This document shows positions 1 to 9,286 of a DNA stretch of 64,000 nt, piece after piece. The position numbers were made by a program, and so were the translations under genes. A model generated the notes under the pieces. That model did not search any database and was not told where the DNA came from. It saw only the letters and a program-made list of their open reading frames with translations. Numbering within the stretch: position 1 is the stretch's first letter; each line of letters begins with the position of its first letter. Where the stretch lies: the NCBI GenBank assembly GCA_900770875.1, contig CAAGLV010000077.1, positions 7,478 to 71,477 on the forward strand. The letters are read 5' to 3'. The stretch comes from Flavobacteriales bacterium (GTDB lineage Bacteria; Bacteroidota; Bacteroidia; Flavobacteriales; Weeksellaceae).

Positions 1-1680
1 ACCTGCGTTAGCAGAAGAAATAACACCTGTATATTTTCTGTTTGCACGAATTATTGCGCAACAATCAGGGAAATAGTTTACAGGCATCAACTCTGTGAAA
101 TAGTGAACACTTGCTCCATCGAATCCAGAAGAAGCAAAGATTGAAGCCTCACCACCAGCATTTAATGAATGTAATCCGTTTACATATTTTTTCAAGAAGA
201 AACGTCCACGAGCACCAGCCATTACTTCGAAGATAGAAGTTCCATCAGGCATTGGTGTAGCGTTGATAAAGTATAAATCTCCCGATCCTGTTAAACCTCC
301 GTTACGGTTATGTAAACCTGGGTTAGATAATAAAGAATCTTCAACGAACATTACTTTATTTCCTAAGTATTCGTATTCTGTAATATCGAATCCTAAAGAA
401 ACTTCTTTTTTGTTGATATCGTAAATTACGTTTGTAGCGTAAGAAGCAGTATTTGCTAAAGCACCTCCGTTAGAAACGTTAAGACCGATTAAAGCCATCA
501 TTGTTTTACGGAAATTTAAGTGAGCGATTTTATCACCTAAACAAACGAAAATATTACCAGTATTACCTACAGGAGAGTTTTCTGCTAAAACGTTCATAGT
601 CGTTTCTAAATCAGAAATAGGTAAACCTTCATTTGGATTATAATTTAAATCGAATGTGTCTAACATCGAAGTAATAAATCCATCACCTTGAGCCGGTGCT
701 GTAATACCAGATTCAGGTTTGAAGTAAGAATTTGTTAATTGGTTTTGACCAGCATTTTCTAACCAAGTATGACCTGCAGTTTTCATTGTAGAAACGTTAT
801 AACGTAATGATAACTCGTTCATTATTGCAAACATTCTATCTGCTCGTTCTTCTTCTTCATACTCCCAATAAGCTCCTTCTGTTTTAGAAGATGGGTTAGA
901 AATAGTTGGGTGGCACCAAACAACTTTCTTTTGGCGTAACGCATCCCCTGTGAAACGTAAAGAGTAACGAGATTTATGAGAATAGAAAATTTCAGCCCAA
1001 CTTCTACGGTTTCTTTGATAACCTGTTGTAGAACCTTCACCTACGATGTTACCAGATTCCATTAACACTTCATCCTCTGCGAAAGCTTCTGCGTTAAATT
1101 GTCCTCCTACGATAAATTTACCATCATAGATATAGTGATCCCCTGTAGTAGCTCTACGTTTACCTACTGTAATAATCTCGATTGCATCCAAACCATGAGA
1201 TAAAGAGATTTTATCATTTGGATTTAATTTATCCCCCCAGATATTATTGTCAGGATCGTGTTTTACAGCATAAGAAACTAAAACATCAGTTTTAACTTTA
1301 GAAGCTTCATTAATATCTTGACCAGGAGCATAAGTAACACCTGATACAGAAGTCATGTCATCAGTTGGATGGAAAGCTCCAATAACTACAGCACCCATAG
1401 AAACCAATGGCATTAAATCCATTCCTTCGTATTTAACTCGGTAAGCGTTATCTGCTAATTCTTTTGTGATAGAATCACGAGTAATACGTTTGTTTTTTAA
1501 ACCACCTTTTGTACGTTCAGACAAATAGATGATCGATGTAAATTTTGCATATTTAGCAAAACGATTAATAACGTTCTTATGAACATCATTGTACTTTTCA
1601 GAGTGAGCAGAAAGCGATAAAGCTTCTGTATGGATCTGAGGGTTATAATCCTCAGCTTGACTTTTTATTAATTGTCCCAT
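1..1680 (-). CDS. Major capsid protein, 3' end outside window (crAss-like)
   Basis: The reading frame opens at an ATG ending at 1680 (MGQLIKSQAEDYNPQI) and stays open through 560 codons to the left edge, so the C-terminus is missing. It encodes a soluble protein rich in Gly, Asn and aromatic residues, with stretches such as GDKLNPNDKISLSHG and LYFINATPMPDGTSIFEVMAG. Its length, its place downstream of portal and scaffold-like genes, and its overall character match the HK97-fold capsid protein of crAss-like phages. It would form the icosahedral shell. The 127-bp gap in front carries two copies of a direct repeat that may drive it. The identification is from family and gene order and was not checked by a search. 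Confidence 0.8.
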   Translation of the reverse strand, partial: MGQLIKSQAEDYNPQIHTEALSLSAHSEKYNDVHKNVINRFAKYAKFTSIIYLSERTKGGLKNKRITRDSITKELADNAYRVKYEGMDLMPLVSMGAVVIGAFHPTDDMTSVSGVTYAPGQDINEASKVKTDVLVSYAVKHDPDNNIWGDKLNPNDKISLSHGLDAIEIITVGKRRATTGDHYIYDGKFIVGGQFNAEAFAEDEVLMESGNIVGEGSTTGYQRNRRSWAEIFYSHKSRYSLRFTGDALRQKKVVWCHPTISNPSSKTEGAYWEYEEEERADRMFAIMNELSLRYNVSTMKTAGHTWLENAGQNQLTNSYFKPESGITAPAQGDGFITSMLDTFDLNYNPNEGLPISDLETTMNVLAENSPVGNTGNIFVCLGDKIAHLNFRKTMMALIGLNVSNGGALANTASYATNVIYDINKKEVSLGFDITEYEYLGNKVMFVEDSLLSNPGLHNRNGGLTGSGDLYFINATPMPDGTSIFEVMAGARGRFFLKKYVNGLHSLNAGGEASIFASSGFDGASVHYFTELMPVNYFPDCCAIIRANRKYTGVISSANAG

Positions 1681-1725
1681 TTTTTAATAATTAATTAGTG
1701 ATACTTCCTATTATTGGCTTTTAAC

Positions 1726-1802
1726 TTAGATTTTGATAAAAATACTTTCAGTATTTAGAAAGGGACCATTTTGCAGTTTAGATTTTGGAATCAGTATTTA
1801 GA
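1726..1802 (-). repeat. Two-copy direct repeat in front of the capsid gene
   Basis: In the gap between the scaffold-like gene and the capsid gene, TTAGATTTTG (1726-1735 and 1778-1787) is followed by TCAGTATTTAGA (1748-1759 and 1791-1802). The two composite copies differ only in internal spacing (12 against 3 bp). No TAnnTTTG host promoter octamer is seen here, so the repeat is a candidate late-promoter or regulator site for the most strongly expressed virion gene. That role is inference. Confidence 0.5.
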
Positions 1803-1807
1803 TTTTA

Positions 1808-2989
1808 TTAAAATCTTCCTGCAACTCGTCTTGTTGGTTTTTGTTTTTTATCTTCTTCGTTAGAACTCGGTCTGATTGCTGAAGTCCATGCACTTGGTTC
1901 AAATCTATTAGGGTTCATATTTCCTCTACCACTAATTTGTTTACCAAAGGATGAATTAGATGATTTTGCGCTTCCGTTAGAACGGATATCATCTAAAGTA
2001 TCTTTCACCCCTCTGGAATAATTATCATCATTATTGAATAAGCGTTTTCCTTTACGTTCGGCTAATTCGGCGATAACTGATCTTACGACAAAGTTTGGAT
2101 CGTCTACAATCTTTTTAAATTCTTCTGAATTCATAAATGAGTAGACCTCTTTAGCATCATTCTTGTTCAAGCCATATTTCTTTGATAAATCTACGACAGT
2201 TTTACGAGTTTGAGCTTTCAACGAATTTAGCTTTTCAGTTAAAGCTTGTTCGTGTTGTTGTTTTAAAGAATCTCTTTGAGCAGTTTTATCTTTAATTAAA
2301 TTTTGAATTCCTTGTTTCTGTGTATCTACGTACATATTCTTGAAAGAAGGATTCAAATTCATGTCGCTGATACGCTCCTCTAATTCTTCTTTAAAATCTG
2401 ATGAATTGATTTTTTGAGCTTGACCTTTATCATTGTACTCTTTCGTTAATTGATTCGTTAAAGCAATTCTGATGATTTGGTTATCGTCATAAGAAAGAAT
2501 ATTAGATAATCCATCAATAACATTATCTAATTGATTAATTCCATTTACACGAATTGCATCTTCATCTTCTGGAGCTTCGATTTTATAACCTTTAGCTTTA
2601 AGATTAGCAATAATTTCATTTTCGTTAGAAGGAGCAGAAGATTGATTTTGATTGTCATCACCTTGATCAAGAATGTTAGAGTAATCATCTTCTAAATCTA
2701 ATTCGTTAAATTCAGAATCATCATCGTAGTCATCACTTACTCCGTTTAACGGATCGTCGTGTACTTCTTCTTGAGAAGAATCAGAAGTATCGACAGCTTC
2801 AAAATCAGACCAACCATAATCAGTCGAAATTCCTTCTTCATCATCAGCATTAATTTCTTCGAAATCGCTTTGTTCAGTTTCTTGATTTAAATGCTCTCTT
2901 TCTTCTTCCAAATCAACTTGACTGTAATCTTCAAAAGAAGATGGACCATTCATAAAATCGTCGTCTGTAATGTTTGTATTATCACTCAT
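1808..2989 (-). CDS. Scaffold-like acidic protein between portal and capsid genes
   Basis: This 393-aa protein has a strongly acidic, low-complexity N-terminal third (residues 1-125, rich in Asp, Glu, Ser and Asn). A predicted helical and coiled-coil middle follows (about 200-265, with a Lys/Gln-rich KQQHEQALTEKLNSL stretch), and the tail is basic (PTRRVAGRF). No enzymatic motif is visible. An acidic, helical protein encoded between portal and major capsid protein is the usual profile of a capsid assembly scaffold, and the basic C-terminus could contact the capsid protein. A minor head protein is the alternative. It starts 16 bp after the portal stop and its own stop overlaps a small AT-rich palindrome at 1801-1815. 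Confidence 0.55.
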   Translation of the reverse strand: MSDNTNITDDDFMNGPSSFEDYSQVDLEEEREHLNQETEQSDFEEINADDEEGISTDYGWSDFEAVDTSDSSQEEVHDDPLNGVSDDYDDDSEFNELDLEDDYSNILDQGDDNQNQSSAPSNENEIIANLKAKGYKIEAPEDEDAIRVNGINQLDNVIDGLSNILSYDDNQIIRIALTNQLTKEYNDKGQAQKINSSDFKEELEERISDMNLNPSFKNMYVDTQKQGIQNLIKDKTAQRDSLKQQHEQALTEKLNSLKAQTRKTVVDLSKKYGLNKNDAKEVYSFMNSEEFKKIVDDPNFVVRSVIAELAERKGKRLFNNDDNYSRGVKDTLDDIRSNGSAKSSNSSFGKQISGRGNMNPNRFEPSAWTSAIRPSSNEEDKKQKPTRRVAGRF

Positions 2990-3005
2990 ACCTGTATATA
3001 TTTAA

Positions 3006-5279
3006 TTAAACTTTATTATTTTCTGATTGTTCTTTTAAATCGATTTCTCTATTCTTTGTTTCGATATCTGCAGCTTTTCTATAATTCTCATTTTTAATTT
3101 TCATAGATTCAAGTTCAGCTTTTGAATTATGATTAATCATAGCTACATCAATATTATTCTGACGATCAAGAGCTTTTTGTTCGTTTTCATTTTGGATTTC
3201 AGCTTGTTGAGCTTCCTGTGCTGCTTTAGCTTGCTCTTGCATAGCTTGTTGAGCAACTTGAGCTTCTTCCGCAGCTTGTTTTTGGTAACGCAATAAAAGA
3301 CCTTTAGCCTCTTCGTAATTTTCAGAATCTAATACATCAAGCATAGCAATCATGACTTCTATTTTATCTGTAGTACTCATAATTCTTGTTGCCATTTGAT
3401 CGATGTTATTTTTAGACTCGTAGTCTTTTCTATTATTAACAAACTTAACACCTAAATCGTCATTAGCCCAATCTTCTGTAATCTCAATAAATTTTTGAGC
3501 ACCATCACCTCCAATAAAAGAAAGAATATCATTTTTCTTATATAGTTGTTGACCTTTAGCAGTTAAATAATTTAAAGCTTTTTCAAGACCAGATTCAAAA
3601 ATACCAAAATATTCCTCTAAACGGGAAGTAGTGTTTTGAGCTTGGAGTTCCGCAACTGTAGCTTTTTGGTAAACTTGGTTAGCTTTCTGAGAAGGAATAC
3701 CGCAGATTTTATCGGCCATTTGTTCGATTAGAGCGAACATCTGCATTAAGTCGGACATTCTACCCTTTTGAGATACATTGATTGAATTAGCGTAGCCATT
3801 TGACCTTTTATCTTTAGTATTAACTAACATTATACGTTCTTTTTTAAGTAAACGCATAATTTTATCCATAGCTTTATTTGCTGAATTACCTCTCCTATTA
3901 AAATCTCCAAATAATTCTTTTGGGAACATAGAAGTATCATACATCAAAACATTACCATCTATTTGTCTAATACTAAAACGTAATTCCCATAAAATCTCCG
4001 AAGCGAACTCTTGCAAGAATAAAAGCTTCTTAGCCATAGAACGTACTTCTCCTGTACGCATTGCGTTATCAGATTTAATACGAACGAAAGGAATAAATCT
4101 TTTGCGAGGATCTCCCACAGAAGTTATTTGATTTTTTAAAACTCCCCATGATAAAACTAATTCAGGACCAACCATAGTGATATGTCTAATATTTTCCACA
4201 TCAATAACATCTAATTCTTCATTATCGATTAATCGTTTTTTATCCCTTTCTTTAATTCTTCCGTCGATTTTAAAAGCTCCTTTCTTTTTAGTTTTTTTAT
4301 TCTCGAATTCTTTATATTCTAATTTTCTTCGAGATTTCCAATAGACAGTAACTACTCTACATTTTTTAACTCCATTAGTATTTCGAATAAAATCTTGTTT
4401 TGATAATCCTAAATCTTCTGAAATTCTAAATTCTTCGGTATCACCTCTGAATAAATCAGAAAGTTTTTTTCTTTCAGATTCTAATAAATCAAATTTATTA
4501 AGGATTTCATTTTCTGAAAACCATTGATCTAAAGCGCAAATTTCAACATCAGAATTGATATTTTCAGTTGGAAGTTCATCACAAAAATACTCTAATGGGT
4601 GAGGTACGTAAAGGCTTGGATTTCCATTTTTCTCGTCAATAAATAAAGCGCAATCACCAAAAGCTAAAAAGAATTCCGCAGCTAAGTATATCTTTTCTTT
4701 TTCGCCTTTAGCATTTAAGATATAATCTAAAACAGTTTCTCCAATCCTTTCAACTTCGGTTCTATAATTAGCGATAAAATCATCAATCTTATCCAAGTCA
4801 GGAACTTCTAAATCTGGATTAGTAGATCCTAATTCAACTTGCTTGCCTGTATCACTCATAATTTCAGCTTCAGCTTCCGAATTAATATGCCTTTCGGCCG
4901 CTTCGGTAATTCTAATCATTATTTCTTGTAGTTTAGAATTTACTGCTGTTTTATTAATTACTGCTGTTTTAGAACGCAAAGGTCTTAATCTATAATAACC
5001 AATAGCATCTTCAAGCTTTTGCTCGATTAAAGGATAAATAACAAAAGGAACTTGTAGATCATCTCCATATTGCTTTGTAAGTGTAGATTCAATAATCTGT
5101 CTACTCTTAGGAGAAGCTTTAGCTACAATAGCGTAAGATAATTCTAAAATATCCTTTGTTCTTTGTGTATAATGAGAAGTAGTTGTATTATGAATAAAAG
5201 CGTAAATATGCTTCATGTGAAACTCTACATTATCTTTTTGAGATTCTGGTATATTTTGATTTGGAAATTCGTAATTCAT
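3006..5279 (-). CDS. Portal protein
   Basis: This 757-aa protein follows the terminase pair and precedes the scaffold-like and capsid genes, the standard place for the portal in crAss-like phages. Size and composition fit: a mixed alpha/beta body with the region ELRFSIRQIDGNVLMYD near the middle, and a long helical C-terminus (about 660-757) rich in Gln, Glu and Ala. The protein should form the dodecameric ring at the capsid vertex through which DNA is packaged and released, docking TerL. Its start abuts the stop of the upstream Cys-rich gene without a gap, which suggests translational coupling. Recognised from size, order and general resemblance, not from a search. Confidence 0.78.
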   Translation of the reverse strand: MNYEFPNQNIPESQKDNVEFHMKHIYAFIHNTTTSHYTQRTKDILELSYAIVAKASPKSRQIIESTLTKQYGDDLQVPFVIYPLIEQKLEDAIGYYRLRPLRSKTAVINKTAVNSKLQEIMIRITEAAERHINSEAEAEIMSDTGKQVELGSTNPDLEVPDLDKIDDFIANYRTEVERIGETVLDYILNAKGEKEKIYLAAEFFLAFGDCALFIDEKNGNPSLYVPHPLEYFCDELPTENINSDVEICALDQWFSENEILNKFDLLESERKKLSDLFRGDTEEFRISEDLGLSKQDFIRNTNGVKKCRVVTVYWKSRRKLEYKEFENKKTKKKGAFKIDGRIKERDKKRLIDNEELDVIDVENIRHITMVGPELVLSWGVLKNQITSVGDPRKRFIPFVRIKSDNAMRTGEVRSMAKKLLFLQEFASEILWELRFSIRQIDGNVLMYDTSMFPKELFGDFNRRGNSANKAMDKIMRLLKKERIMLVNTKDKRSNGYANSINVSQKGRMSDLMQMFALIEQMADKICGIPSQKANQVYQKATVAELQAQNTTSRLEEYFGIFESGLEKALNYLTAKGQQLYKKNDILSFIGGDGAQKFIEITEDWANDDLGVKFVNNRKDYESKNNIDQMATRIMSTTDKIEVMIAMLDVLDSENYEEAKGLLLRYQKQAAEEAQVAQQAMQEQAKAAQEAQQAEIQNENEQKALDRQNNIDVAMINHNSKAELESMKIKNENYRKAADIETKNREIDLKEQSENNKV

Positions 5280-5570
5280 TTATTCAAACATTAAATTATG
5301 ATTTTGTTTAAATTCTTCCCATTTCCATTTATTCATACGGTTAGGAAAAAACTCTTCGTTATTGCAAGAAAACTTTTCTATAAAAGTATCATACGGACTG
5401 CATGAACATACTTTGCATTTGTTATTCTTAAAACATTCTTGACAAATATACATCCTAAATCTTATCTGCTCTTTTGTGCAAATATCCAAGACTAAACTCG
5501 GATAATCGCGCTCGGTCTTGGATATAAAATTTAAGAAATCATCATCAGTCATTTTCAAACATAAAACCAT
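5280..5570 (-). CDS. Small cysteine-rich protein between TerL and portal
   Basis: This protein of up to 96 aa has eight cysteines, six of them clustered as CQEC, CKVCSC and a later SC, which suggests a small metal-binding (zinc-ribbon-like) fold. The longest start overlaps the TerL end by 26 bp. An in-frame ATG at 5552 (MTDDDFLNFIS) gives an overlap of only 8 bp and is the more likely start. Co-translation with terminase and portal suggests a role in packaging or head assembly, but no function is known to me. Confidence 0.65.
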   Translation of the reverse strand: MVLCLKMTDDDFLNFISKTERDYPSLVLDICTKEQIRFRMYICQECFKNNKCKVCSCSPYDTFIEKFSCNNEEFFPNRMNKWKWEEFKQNHNLMFE

Positions 5571-7791
5571 CTGTAATGAAACTATTAATTTGTTGTTCTA
5601 AAAATTTGTTCGGATCGTTGAAATATTCTTTTTCTCTTTCAATACGAACACTCTCTTTTTCTTTTTTTCTCATTAAATATTCTTCGTAGTCTGCTGCATC
5701 TAAATCCCTTTCAGGTAAGAATACATCTGGACCATCGTAATCCTCATCCATTTCAAATTGAAGCTCACCATTCACATCTACATACCATCGACCTCCCATA
5801 TTTAATCCTTGTTGGTCAAAGTAAGCTTCTGCTTTTTCAATATCTTCTGTTATATCCTCAAATAAATCAAGTTTATAAAGTAAGGCAATCATTAATGCCA
5901 TAGATATATCTGTATTTTCTTCTCCGAATTTCATTAAATCAATAATAACTTCTTGCATGAAATAATTATGGATATTATCGCGTACTTCGGCTTTCAATAA
6001 TCGTTCCCCTAAAGCTTTTACTTCTCCAGGCATTTTAAGACCATATTCGTTGAGATGATTTTCTGTAACCTTAAGATTAGGTTTGTATTTTAAATACTTC
6101 ACAGCTCCTACATCTTTGAAATAACGTTCGATATGGAATTTTGTATGCTCAATAAGAACTTCTAAATCCCAATAAATAGAGAACATTACAGCATGCTCGT
6201 AGAATAAATCATCATCAAAGGAACCATCACCACGTTCTACAATTAAACCGACAGGATAGTTAGCTTCTCTACTTGGACCACTAAAACATCTATAAGCGAT
6301 AATAGCACCAGAAGAATAGTTACTAGGATTTTTGTTTATATTAACAACCTCATCGTAACTATCACAAGCTCCGATATCAGGTTTATATCCAATAGAATTA
6401 GCTACTAAATGATTTATAGGACTCCCTTGCTTAACCATAAAAGCATCATCCGGATTATCAGGTATTTTAAATATTACTTTAGAACCTCTAGTTACTCGGA
6501 TTTTAGTTCTTTCCTTGATATTTTTAGCACGTTGTAAAAGCATTGCGGTTTGAGGATCGTCAACCCATTCTAAAACACCTCTCTGAACCGGCTCAAATTC
6601 TTCTTGTTTATTAATTCGGCCTAATTGGTAATTCAGTTTTAATAAATCAAGTTTACCTCCTTTTGTTCTAATGAAGATATCTTCTTCAATAAGTGGATAT
6701 GATTGTAAGTGTTTGATGTAAGAATCCTTGTCTAATCTCTCCTTAATCTTACGTTGCTGAACAATATATTCTTGAGCAGCTTCTCTGTTTGTTACACCAG
6801 TTTCAGGATCGAAGAATGTTACAACGTTTCCGTTTTCATCTTCTCCACCATCACCAGGATAATAGAAATAAGCAGGAATGAAAAGCTTTTTCAAGTTATA
6901 TGCAAAATGATTATCCCACATATATTTATAACCAGAAGAACCTTTTTCGATATCACCACCTGTACCATAAACCAACGGAACACCGAACTGAATATTACCA
7001 TCCATAAAACATGGTTGAGTAGCAGTAAACGACATCATTAAGTTTTCGAAAAGTCCGGCTTCCTCGAAAATAACCATATTGTAAGAACCTCCCTCAAATG
7101 CTCCGGAATCAGAATACATTGTTTTTACACGCATTAAAGAGCCTAAACCACAATTTTCCTTAGTCTTGTTGATTTGATCAGTATATCCTAATACAATCTC
7201 ATCTTCATTTTGCTTTAATGTACCGTTTTGGTATTCTTTTCTTGTATTCTTTAAAGATGATTTTACTTTTTCAAAGAACTCTTTTACTTTATCATCTTTA
7301 CCAGCAGCGGCTCCAATTTTAGATAATTGGTAGAATGTTAATTCGTAGTTAGCATTTACGGCTCCAAATTCAGACAAACCAACACGACGAGGTTTACCAA
7401 TAATTAATCCGTATCCATGTTTTTGAGCATTCTCAAGCTCTAAAAATAACCAATGGTCTAAATCTCTATATAGTGGCGGTTCTAAAGTTTTACGTTTAGA
7501 TTTCTTAGATTTAAGACGCTCGATCATCGTCATATTTAGGTAATAGAAATGTCTCCCTGTAATACGTGGCATACCTTTCGGTTCAAAACCATTTATACAG
7601 TAATAATCCATTTCATCCCAAAAATCATCGTAATCTAATGTACCTGGTTTTAAATGTTCTGCTTTGGATTTAATTTCTTCATTAAAGACTAAAGGTTGAT
7701 ATAATTTAGGGTCCCAAGTTTTAGCTTTGGATAACTCAATAATATTAGGAAGGTTTAAAACAGGAAATATAGTTTGAGAATAGTCTACCAT
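5545..7791 (-). CDS. terL: Terminase large subunit (TerL)
   Basis: This 748-aa DNA-packaging motor has an ATPase followed by a nuclease domain. A variant Walker A (GKPRRVGLSE) lies at about residues 122-131, and Walker B with its catalytic Glu pair (VIFEEAG) at about 240. The C-terminal RNase H-like half contains the DIGACDSYDE segment expected to carry an active-site Asp. It would cut and translocate genome concatemers into the prohead through the portal encoded just downstream. A 9-bp hairpin in the 5' gap (7808-7831) separates it from the upstream small gene and could tune expression. The length is normal for crAss-like TerL. Confidence 0.9.
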   Translation of the reverse strand: MVDYSQTIFPVLNLPNIIELSKAKTWDPKLYQPLVFNEEIKSKAEHLKPGTLDYDDFWDEMDYYCINGFEPKGMPRITGRHFYYLNMTMIERLKSKKSKRKTLEPPLYRDLDHWLFLELENAQKHGYGLIIGKPRRVGLSEFGAVNANYELTFYQLSKIGAAAGKDDKVKEFFEKVKSSLKNTRKEYQNGTLKQNEDEIVLGYTDQINKTKENCGLGSLMRVKTMYSDSGAFEGGSYNMVIFEEAGLFENLMMSFTATQPCFMDGNIQFGVPLVYGTGGDIEKGSSGYKYMWDNHFAYNLKKLFIPAYFYYPGDGGEDENGNVVTFFDPETGVTNREAAQEYIVQQRKIKERLDKDSYIKHLQSYPLIEEDIFIRTKGGKLDLLKLNYQLGRINKQEEFEPVQRGVLEWVDDPQTAMLLQRAKNIKERTKIRVTRGSKVIFKIPDNPDDAFMVKQGSPINHLVANSIGYKPDIGACDSYDEVVNINKNPSNYSSGAIIAYRCFSGPSREANYPVGLIVERGDGSFDDDLFYEHAVMFSIYWDLEVLIEHTKFHIERYFKDVGAVKYLKYKPNLKVTENHLNEYGLKMPGEVKALGERLLKAEVRDNIHNYFMQEVIIDLMKFGEENTDISMALMIALLYKLDLFEDITEDIEKAEAYFDQQGLNMGGRWYVDVNGELQFEMDEDYDGPDVFLPERDLDAADYEEYLMRKKEKESVRIEREKEYFNDPNKFLEQQINSFITDGFMFEND

Positions 7792-7807
7792 ATTTACATA
7801 AAAATTT

Positions 7808-7831
7808 AAAGTGGTCGAATTTGACCACTTT
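7808..7831 (-). terminator. Intergenic hairpin in front of TerL
   Basis: AAAGTGGTC and GACCACTTT form a perfect 9-bp stem around a 6-nt loop. On the minus strand it is followed only by AAATTTTT, so it may be a weak or partial terminator, or an RNA processing or stability element between the upstream small gene and terL. Confidence 0.5.
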
Positions 7832-7835
7832 ATTA

Positions 7836-8204
7836 TTAACCTATAGAATTTAAAATAATTTCCGCAGCAGATTTGATTTTTTGAACATCAATCTGTTTTA
7901 GCTTTTGATTAAGCTCTCTACATTCAACTACTTTCGCGTGGAATTTTTCCTCAAAAGAGGTAGGTACTTCTTCCTCTGGATATAATTCTTCTTTTAAGGT
8001 TTTGAATAATTCTTCTTTTTCCTCTAAAGTAAGTTCAGGTTTTTCCTTTAAAGTTTCTCCTTTTAAAGCAAATTCCTCTTGCTCTGCTAAAAAAGCATCT
8101 AAATCATCATTCGATAACTTAGTAAAAGCTGAAGCTAACGCAACAGTGATAAATCCTTTTTCTACTAATGATTGAACTTTTTGTTCTTTAGTTTGTTCTG
8201 ACAT
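7836..8204 (-). CDS. Acidic helical protein upstream of TerL, unknown
   Basis: This 122-aa, Glu/Lys-rich, largely helical protein has a repeated-looking middle (KEKPELTLEEKEELFKTLKEE). No motif was recognised. Its place directly upstream of terL makes a small terminase subunit or packaging accessory thinkable, but there is no helix-turn-helix that I can point to. Confidence 0.6.
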   Translation of the reverse strand: MSEQTKEQKVQSLVEKGFITVALASAFTKLSNDDLDAFLAEQEEFALKGETLKEKPELTLEEKEELFKTLKEELYPEEEVPTSFEEKFHAKVVECRELNQKLKQIDVQKIKSAAEIILNSIG

Positions 8205-8219
8205 ATATTATATTTTTTT

Positions 8220-8831
8220 TTAATCTTCTTCGACTAACCCTAATTTATTTGGGTTTTCTAATTTCTTTTCAGGGTTAGTAAATTTACTATTTCTTCTCGA
8301 TTTAATATCGCGTTCTATTCTTGATAATACATATCCGTTTTGAGCTACTGCATGTTGTTCGATAATAGAATCTTTATTGAAAGTTTCATTAAATTTCTTT
8401 ATCCTTTCTTTATGCTTTGATAAATCTGTATGAGTAGATGATAATGCAGCTTGGTCCGGAACTTCTTGATTTGCTAAATAAGCATATCGATCTAATAAAT
8501 CTGATTCGATTTGAGCATTAATAGCATCATACTCTAAATCATTGTTTTTCTGTAAAGACTTATACTTAATAAAAGCTTTTCGATATAAAGTCGTATTTAA
8601 GTCAATCTTTTTACGAGAATCGTATATCTCCTCCATTGCTCTATAAGGTCTATCATTTTCAGAATATCCTCTTAATGGAGATAGATAATCACAAGATAAA
8701 GCAACTAAGGTCAAACCTTTTAATCCGTCTTTATCAACAACAGCTTTAAAATCATTTATAGCTTTCCAGCCATCGTTATTAATATCATCTTTGATTAATC
8801 CTGTTTTACTATCTAGCTGAAACAAATACAT
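8220..8831 (-). CDS. Conserved-looking virion-region protein, unknown
   Basis: This 203-aa soluble protein overlaps the upstream gene by 23 bp. The N-terminal half is globular (LKGLTLVALSCDYLSPLRG), and the C-terminal half is helical and basic (ERIKKFNETF, then RDIKSRRNSKF). It sits in the packaging block two genes before terL. No family was recognised; a packaging accessory role is inference from location only. Confidence 0.65.
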   Translation of the reverse strand: MYLFQLDSKTGLIKDDINNDGWKAINDFKAVVDKDGLKGLTLVALSCDYLSPLRGYSENDRPYRAMEEIYDSRKKIDLNTTLYRKAFIKYKSLQKNNDLEYDAINAQIESDLLDRYAYLANQEVPDQAALSSTHTDLSKHKERIKKFNETFNKDSIIEQHAVAQNGYVLSRIERDIKSRRNSKFTNPEKKLENPNKLGLVEED

Positions 8832-9141
8832 TATCGTAGATTTTTATGTAATTTTTAATACTTCTTGTAGTTTCGTGAATTTGATATTTTTCTGATATCA
8901 ACTCGTACCTTTTTTCTTTACTATACTTCTCTTTATAAACGAACGATATCAACTTATTCAAGAAACCTACCTTGTAAGCTTTTTTATGGCTCTTATCTAC
9001 TTCCGATAAATGGTGAGGAATAACAAATAATAAATACCCTAAGTTTAATCTTTCAGTAATGTAGTTTTTAGCAGATGAATCCAAATCGTTAAACTTTTCT
9101 GGACTATCTAATTTTATATTTAAACTTTCTATTACTATCAT
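8809..9141 (-). CDS. Small basic protein, unknown
   Basis: This 110-aa Lys/Tyr-rich protein contains LGYLLFVIPHHLSEVDKSHK and a basic helical C-terminal half. It is the first gene after a terminator (9198-9229) and a TATATTTG promoter octamer at 9161-9168, so it probably opens the packaging and capsid operon. No family was recognised. Confidence 0.65.
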   Translation of the reverse strand: MIVIESLNIKLDSPEKFNDLDSSAKNYITERLNLGYLLFVIPHHLSEVDKSHKKAYKVGFLNKLISFVYKEKYSKEKRYELISEKYQIHETTRSIKNYIKIYDNVFVSAR

Positions 9142-9160
9142 TTTCTATATCTTATAGAAA

Positions 9161-9168
9161 CAAATATA
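9161..9168 (-). promoter_or_regulatory. Bacteroidota-type -7 box with adjacent palindrome
   Basis: The minus strand reads TATATTTG, an exact match to the TAnnTTTG -7 element of Bacteroidota promoters, 20 bp before the start at 9141. Two bases upstream of it lies a near-palindrome (TGAAAACTTTTCC, 9171-9183) that recurs at other promoters in the window. Probably the promoter of the packaging/capsid operon. Confidence 0.55.
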
Positions 9169-9197
9169 AGGGAAAAGTTTTCATTTTTATAAATACA

Positions 9198-9229
9198 AAA
9201 AAAGCCTCTAGAAAACTAGAAGCTTTTTT
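9198..9229 (-). terminator. Rho-independent terminator after the KTSC-type gene
   Basis: AAAAAAGC-C-TCTAG and CTAGA-A-GCTTTTTT form a 13-bp stem with one mismatch and an AAAA loop. T-runs on both sides make it usable in either direction. On the minus strand it ends the DHH/KTSC unit before the packaging operon. Confidence 0.8.
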
Positions 9230-9278
9230 GACGTTGTTATTTAACACAATAAAATCGTTGCTTTTGCGAGAAGCTTTA

Positions 9279-9286
9279 CAAATATA
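9279..9286 (-). promoter_or_regulatory. -7 box immediately after the KTSC-type stop codon
   Basis: The minus strand reads TATATTTG directly after the stop of the 82-aa gene. Transcription from here would run only about 75 nt before meeting the terminator at 9198-9229, giving a short RNA of no coding capacity. Confidence 0.35.
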
